The translations under genes and the position numbers were made by a program. Below, in pieces: positions 60,913-64,000 of a DNA stretch of 64,000 nt. The stretch comes from Caulobacteraceae bacterium (GTDB lineage Bacteria > Pseudomonadota > Alphaproteobacteria > Caulobacterales > Caulobacteraceae), in contig CANJME010000004.1 in the NCBI GenBank assembly GCA_947475875.1, positions 1-64,000 on the forward strand. Direction: 5' to 3'. Below the pieces are notes generated by a model that saw nothing but the letters and a program-made list of their open reading frames with translations, had not been told where the DNA came from and did no database searches. Position 1 is the stretch's first letter. Each line of letters begins with the position of its first letter.

Positions 60913-61937
60913 GCCCCCTCGGCGTGGCCTTGCGGGCAACGGGCGCGGCGCTCGCCAGGCTGCCGCTGGACCTGGTTCGCGCCGGTTTGCTGCTGGCCGC
61001 GTTCGGGTCAGCGGCCGTGTCTCTGGCCGCGCTCGGCGGGCGGTTCAGTCCGCTGCTGGATATCGCCTCGCACTTTGCCCTTCCCGGACTGATCGTCTCA
61101 GTTCCGGCCTGGGTTCTCGCCCTGCTGGTAACACAAAAGGGCGAGCGTTCGGCGCTCTGGCTGGCCGCGGTGGGAACGCTCTGCTGGAGCCTGCTGTTGG
61201 CGCCCGACTATGCCGCCCGGCTGACCGCGAAACACGCAAGCTCGGACGGGCAGACCCTCAAGATCGTCCAGTTCAACCTCTGGGCCGTCAACCGGGACCA
61301 GGCGGGAAGCTCGGCTTGGATCCTGGCCCAGGACCCCGACGTCGTGGTGCTGGAAGAGGTGTCGGGCATATCCGACAGGATCGTGCGGCGCCTGGCCGAG
61401 CGCTATCCCTTTGCCCACAGCTGCGCCGACCCCAGTCCCTGCTCGACCATGATCCTGTCCAAGGCCCAGCCGCTGGCCTCCGGCGGCCAGATTTTCCCCG
61501 GCGGACCCTCGAACCTGACCTGGGTGACGCTGCCGGGGCCGGGCGGGCCCTATTCGCTGATCGGGGTGCACCAGTCCTGGCCCTATCCGATCGCCGACCA
61601 GCCGGCGCAGACCGCCGCCGTCGCCGACACTCTGAAGCGGTTCGATCCGGCCGGCGCGATCGTGGCGGGAGACTTCAATTCGACGCCCTGGTCCAAGGCG
61701 CTCAAGAAACAGGACCGGCTGTTTGGCCTTAACCGCGTGACCCACGCCTTGCCGACCTTCCCGGCCCGAGTGTTCGGGCGCCGTTCGTTCGCCTTTCCGG
61801 CGCCGCTGCTGCCGCTCGATCATGTCTATGCGGGGCGGGACTGGAAGGTGGTGAGCCTCAAGCGAGGGCCGCGGCTGGGGTCGGACCACTATCCTCTGGT
61901 CACCGTCCTGCGCTGGGACGCAGCGCAGACGCATTGA
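60909..61937 (+). CDS. Membrane-anchored endonuclease/exonuclease/phosphatase-fold hydrolase
   Basis: A 342-residue protein with three N-terminal membrane segments (about residues 22-43, 57-76 and 81-99) and a C-terminal EEP-fold domain facing the periplasm. The domain is complete: KIVQFNLWAVN, DVVVLEEVSG (the Mg-binding Glu), GVHQSWPYP, AGDFNSTPWS, LPLDHVYAGRDW and GSDHYPLV (the catalytic His). Such domains cleave phosphodiester bonds, so an undecaprenyl pyrophosphate, a lipid or a nucleic acid could be the substrate. It starts with GTG, overlapping the glycosyltransferase gene. Confidence 0.88.
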   Translation: MSPLGVALRATGAALARLPLDLVRAGLLLAAFGSAAVSLAALGGRFSPLLDIASHFALPGLIVSVPAWVLALLVTQKGERSALWLAAVGTLCWSLLLAPDYAARLTAKHASSDGQTLKIVQFNLWAVNRDQAGSSAWILAQDPDVVVLEEVSGISDRIVRRLAERYPFAHSCADPSPCSTMILSKAQPLASGGQIFPGGPSNLTWVTLPGPGGPYSLIGVHQSWPYPIADQPAQTAAVADTLKRFDPAGAIVAGDFNSTPWSKALKKQDRLFGLNRVTHALPTFPARVFGRRSFAFPAPLLPLDHVYAGRDWKVVSLKRGPRLGSDHYPLVTVLRWDAAQTH

Positions 61938-62001
61938 ACTCGCCGGCCGTTCCCGGTAATCGGGCCACGGCTTTGGTTTGGTTTGAAAAAAAGGGGGACG
62001 C

Positions 62002-62973
62002 ATGAGCAAGTCCGCGCTGGTGTTGGGCGCCGGAGGCTTCATTGGAGGCCACCTGGTGGCGCGTCTGAAGCGCGAGGGCTTTTGGGTCCGCGGCGTCGAT
62101 CTCAAGTTTCACGAGCACCGCGAGACGGAAGCCGACGATTACGTTGTGGGCGACTTGCGCGATCAGGACATTGTTCGCGATGTCATCGACCGGCGGTTCG
62201 ACGAGGTCTATCAGCTGGCTGCCGACATGGGCGGTGCGGGCTATATCTTCACCGGCGAGCACGACGCCGACATCATGCACAATTCGGCGACCATCAATCT
62301 GAACGTCGCCAACGCCGCGCTGAAGCGCAACATCAAGAACGTCTTCTATTCCTCTTCGGCCTGTATGTACCCGGCCCACAATCAGGAAGATCCCGACAAT
62401 CCGAACTGCGCCGAGGACTCTGCCTATCCGGCCGCCCCCGACAGTGAATACGGCTGGGAAAAACTGTTCTCCGAGCGGCTATTCTTTGCCTACAACCGCA
62501 ACTACGGCACCAAGAACCGGGTCGCCCGCTATCACAACATCTTCGGTCCCATGGGCGCCTGGACAGGCGGCAAGGAGAAGGCTCCGGCCGCGGTTTGCCG
62601 CAAGGTCGCCCAGGCCCGTTCGGGAACCTCGATCGAAATCTGGGGCGACGGCCTGCAGACCCGCTCGTTCCTCTATGTCGATGAGTGCCTGGAGGGCACG
62701 ACGCGGCTGCTGCGCTCGGATTGCGAAATCCCGGTGAACATTGGCTCCGAAGAGATGGTCACCATCAACCAGCTGGCCCACATGGTCAGCGACATCGCCG
62801 GCAAGACCCTGGCGCTGGAGCATATTCCAGGCCCCCTGGGCGTGCGCGGCCGCAATTCCGACAACCGGCTGATCCGCGAGAAGCTGGGCTGGGCGCCGAA
62901 CCAGCCTCTGGTCAAAGGTCTTGAGAAGACCTACGCCTGGATCGAACAGCAAGTTCACCGGAACGCGGCCTGA
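62002..62973 (+). CDS. GDP-mannose 3,5-epimerase
   Basis: A 323-residue extended SDR close to GDP-mannose 3,5-epimerase (GME), which turns GDP-mannose into GDP-L-galactose and GDP-L-gulose. The signature [20 protein letters not shown] (residues 74-93) is highly diagnostic. The cofactor loop is [10 protein letters not shown], the catalytic region is [11 protein letters not shown] and [10 protein letters not shown] (Tyr and Lys), and [17 protein letters not shown] binds the substrate side. A GDP-mannose 4,6-dehydratase gene follows directly, giving two branches from GDP-mannose. Preceded by a poly-A/G stretch ending in GGGGG. Confidence 0.92.
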   Translation: MSKSALVLGAGGFIGGHLVARLKREGFWVRGVDLKFHEHRETEADDYVVGDLRDQDIVRDVIDRRFDEVYQLAADMGGAGYIFTGEHDADIMHNSATINLNVANAALKRNIKNVFYSSSACMYPAHNQEDPDNPNCAEDSAYPAAPDSEYGWEKLFSERLFFAYNRNYGTKNRVARYHNIFGPMGAWTGGKEKAPAAVCRKVAQARSGTSIEIWGDGLQTRSFLYVDECLEGTTRLLRSDCEIPVNIGSEEMVTINQLAHMVSDIAGKTLALEHIPGPLGVRGRNSDNRLIREKLGWAPNQPLVKGLEKTYAWIEQQVHRNAA

Positions 62974-62987
62974 GCCGGCGGGGATCG

Positions 62988-64000
62988 ATGGCCAAGACAG
63001 CGCTCATTACGGGGATCACGGGCCAGGACGGCGCCTATCTGACAGAGCTACTGCTGTCCAAAGGCTATGAGGTCCACGGCATCAAGCGCCGGTCTTCGTC
63101 GTTCAACACCGGCCGTATCGATCACCTCTATCACGACCCCCGCATGGAGCATGCGCGCCTGACGCTTCACTACGGTGACATGACTGACGCCACCAACCTG
63201 ATCCGCGTGGTCAAGGAAACCCAGCCGGACGAGATCTATAACCTCGCCGCCCAGTCGCACGTGATGGTCAGCTTTGAGACCGCCGACTACACCGCCAACG
63301 CCGATGCGATCGGACCGTTGCGGCTGCTGGAGGCGATCCGGCTTTTGGGCCTGTCCAAAAAGACCCGCTTCTACCAGGCCTCGACCTCGGAACTGTACGG
63401 CAAGGTGCGCGAGACGCCGCAGACTGAACTGACGCCCTTCTATCCGCGCAGTCCCTATGCGGTGGCCAAGCTATATGCCTATTGGATTACCGTGAACTAC
63501 CGCGAGGCCTACGGCATCCACGCCTCCAACGGGATCCTGTTCAATCACGAGAGCCCGATGCGGGGCGAGACGTTCGTGACCCGCAAAATCACCCGGGCGG
63601 TGGCGGCGATCGAACTGGGCAAGCAGGAAAAGCTGATCCTCGGCAATCTCGACGCCCAGCGCGACTGGGGCCATGCGCGCGACTATGTGGAGGGGATGTG
63701 GCGGATGGTTCAGGAGGATGAACCCGACGACTATGTGCTGGCCACCGGCCAGACGCGGTCAGTCCGCGATTTCGCCCAGCGCGCATTCGCCCAGGTCGGA
63801 CGAACCATTGAATGGACCGGCTCGGGCGTCGATGAGGTCGGCAAGGACGCGCGCACCGGCCAGGTGCTGGTCGAGATAGATCCCACCTATTTCCGTCCCA
63901 CCGAGGTGGACCAGCTGGTCGGCAACGCCGCCAAGGCATTCGCCAAGTTCGGCTGGAAATCCAAGGTCGCCTTTGAGGATCTGGTCGCCGAGATGGTTCA
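62988..64000 (+). CDS. gmd: GDP-mannose 4,6-dehydratase (3-prime end beyond the window)
   Basis: An open frame of 337 codons to the window end, with no stop seen. It begins [20 protein letters not shown]. The cofactor loop TGITGQDG (8-15) is diagnostic. [33 protein letters not shown] with Thr133/Glu135, and [12 protein letters not shown] with Tyr157/Lys161 complete the active site. The end [14 protein letters not shown] is also present. It makes GDP-4-keto-6-deoxy-mannose, precursor of GDP-fucose, GDP-rhamnose or GDP-perosamine. The usual length is about 350-375 residues, so only a few dozen residues are missing. The gene begins fourteen bases after GME. Confidence 0.95.
   Translation, partial: MAKTALITGITGQDGAYLTELLLSKGYEVHGIKRRSSSFNTGRIDHLYHDPRMEHARLTLHYGDMTDATNLIRVVKETQPDEIYNLAAQSHVMVSFETADYTANADAIGPLRLLEAIRLLGLSKKTRFYQASTSELYGKVRETPQTELTPFYPRSPYAVAKLYAYWITVNYREAYGIHASNGILFNHESPMRGETFVTRKITRAVAAIELGKQEKLILGNLDAQRDWGHARDYVEGMWRMVQEDEPDDYVLATGQTRSVRDFAQRAFAQVGRTIEWTGSGVDEVGKDARTGQVLVEIDPTYFRPTEVDQLVGNAAKAFAKFGWKSKVAFEDLVAEMV

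Noticed and set aside
1-64000. tRNA, rRNA, CRISPR or prophage genes
   Set aside because: No cloverleaf-type conserved words, no spacer-repeat arrays and no integrase or structural phage genes were seen on reading both strands.

Overview
The window is GC-rich, tightly packed chromosomal DNA from an alphaproteobacterium, most likely a member of the Caulobacteraceae (Phenylobacterium/Caulobacter/Brevundimonas type). That placement is an inference from gene content (glcDEF, a rubrerythrin/Fe-S/DUF3501 operon, paired carboxymuconolactone decarboxylase-like proteins), codon usage and hairpin-type intergenic repeats; no rRNA, tRNA or housekeeping marker is present to prove it. I found no tRNA, rRNA, CRISPR array or intact insertion sequence. 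No stretch longer than 300 bases lacks a gene.

Left part (1-28 kb), metabolism and stress. A broken cytochrome c/porin-type gene is followed by a secreted GH3 glycosidase. Next comes a glycolate/lactate utilisation locus: an LctP-type permease, then glcD-glcE-glcF with two small followers. The permease is separated from glcDEF by a GtrA gene, a truncated GxxExxY gene and a short tandem repeat. After a GT2 glycosyltransferase and an SDR come an ECF sigma factor operon (DUF6249 membrane protein, sigma factor, small membrane protein), the rubrerythrin operon, a response regulator with an unknown partner, a Tat-exported YWTD propeller, an aldo/keto reductase, another SDR, two tandem CMD-family proteins, a nitronate monooxygenase, DUF1345, TMEM175-like and TraB/GumN-like proteins, an acyl-CoA synthetase and a NarL/LuxR-type response regulator.

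Right part (28-64 kb), a surface polysaccharide locus. WecA-type initiating transferase, UDP-glucuronate 4-epimerase, NodB-type deacetylase, UDP-glucose dehydrogenase and GalE lie at its left edge. They are followed by a long run of GT4/GT2 glycosyltransferases, a sulfotransferase, a candidate Wzy polymerase, a Wzx-type flippase, three FkbM methyltransferases, two other SAM methyltransferases, a carbamoyltransferase, an acyltransferase, a CapK/PaaK-like adenylate-forming enzyme, and at the right edge GDP-mannose 3,5-epimerase and the start of GDP-mannose 4,6-dehydratase. Many neighbours overlap by ATGA or GTGA, which indicates translational coupling. The likely product is a heteropolysaccharide built on undecaprenyl phosphate from UDP-Gal, UDP-GlcA/GalA and GDP-mannose-derived sugars, then flipped, polymerised and decorated with methyl, sulfate, carbamoyl and acyl groups. 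No outer-membrane exporter or chain-length regulator (Wza/Wzc) is in the window.

The least explained parts are a membrane-anchored quinoprotein with an inserted haem c motif placed two bases after the flippase gene, a membrane EEP-fold hydrolase coupled to a glycosyltransferase, the CapK-like enzyme coupled between two glycosyltransferases, and the ECF sigma operon with a 29-bp inverted repeat ahead of it.
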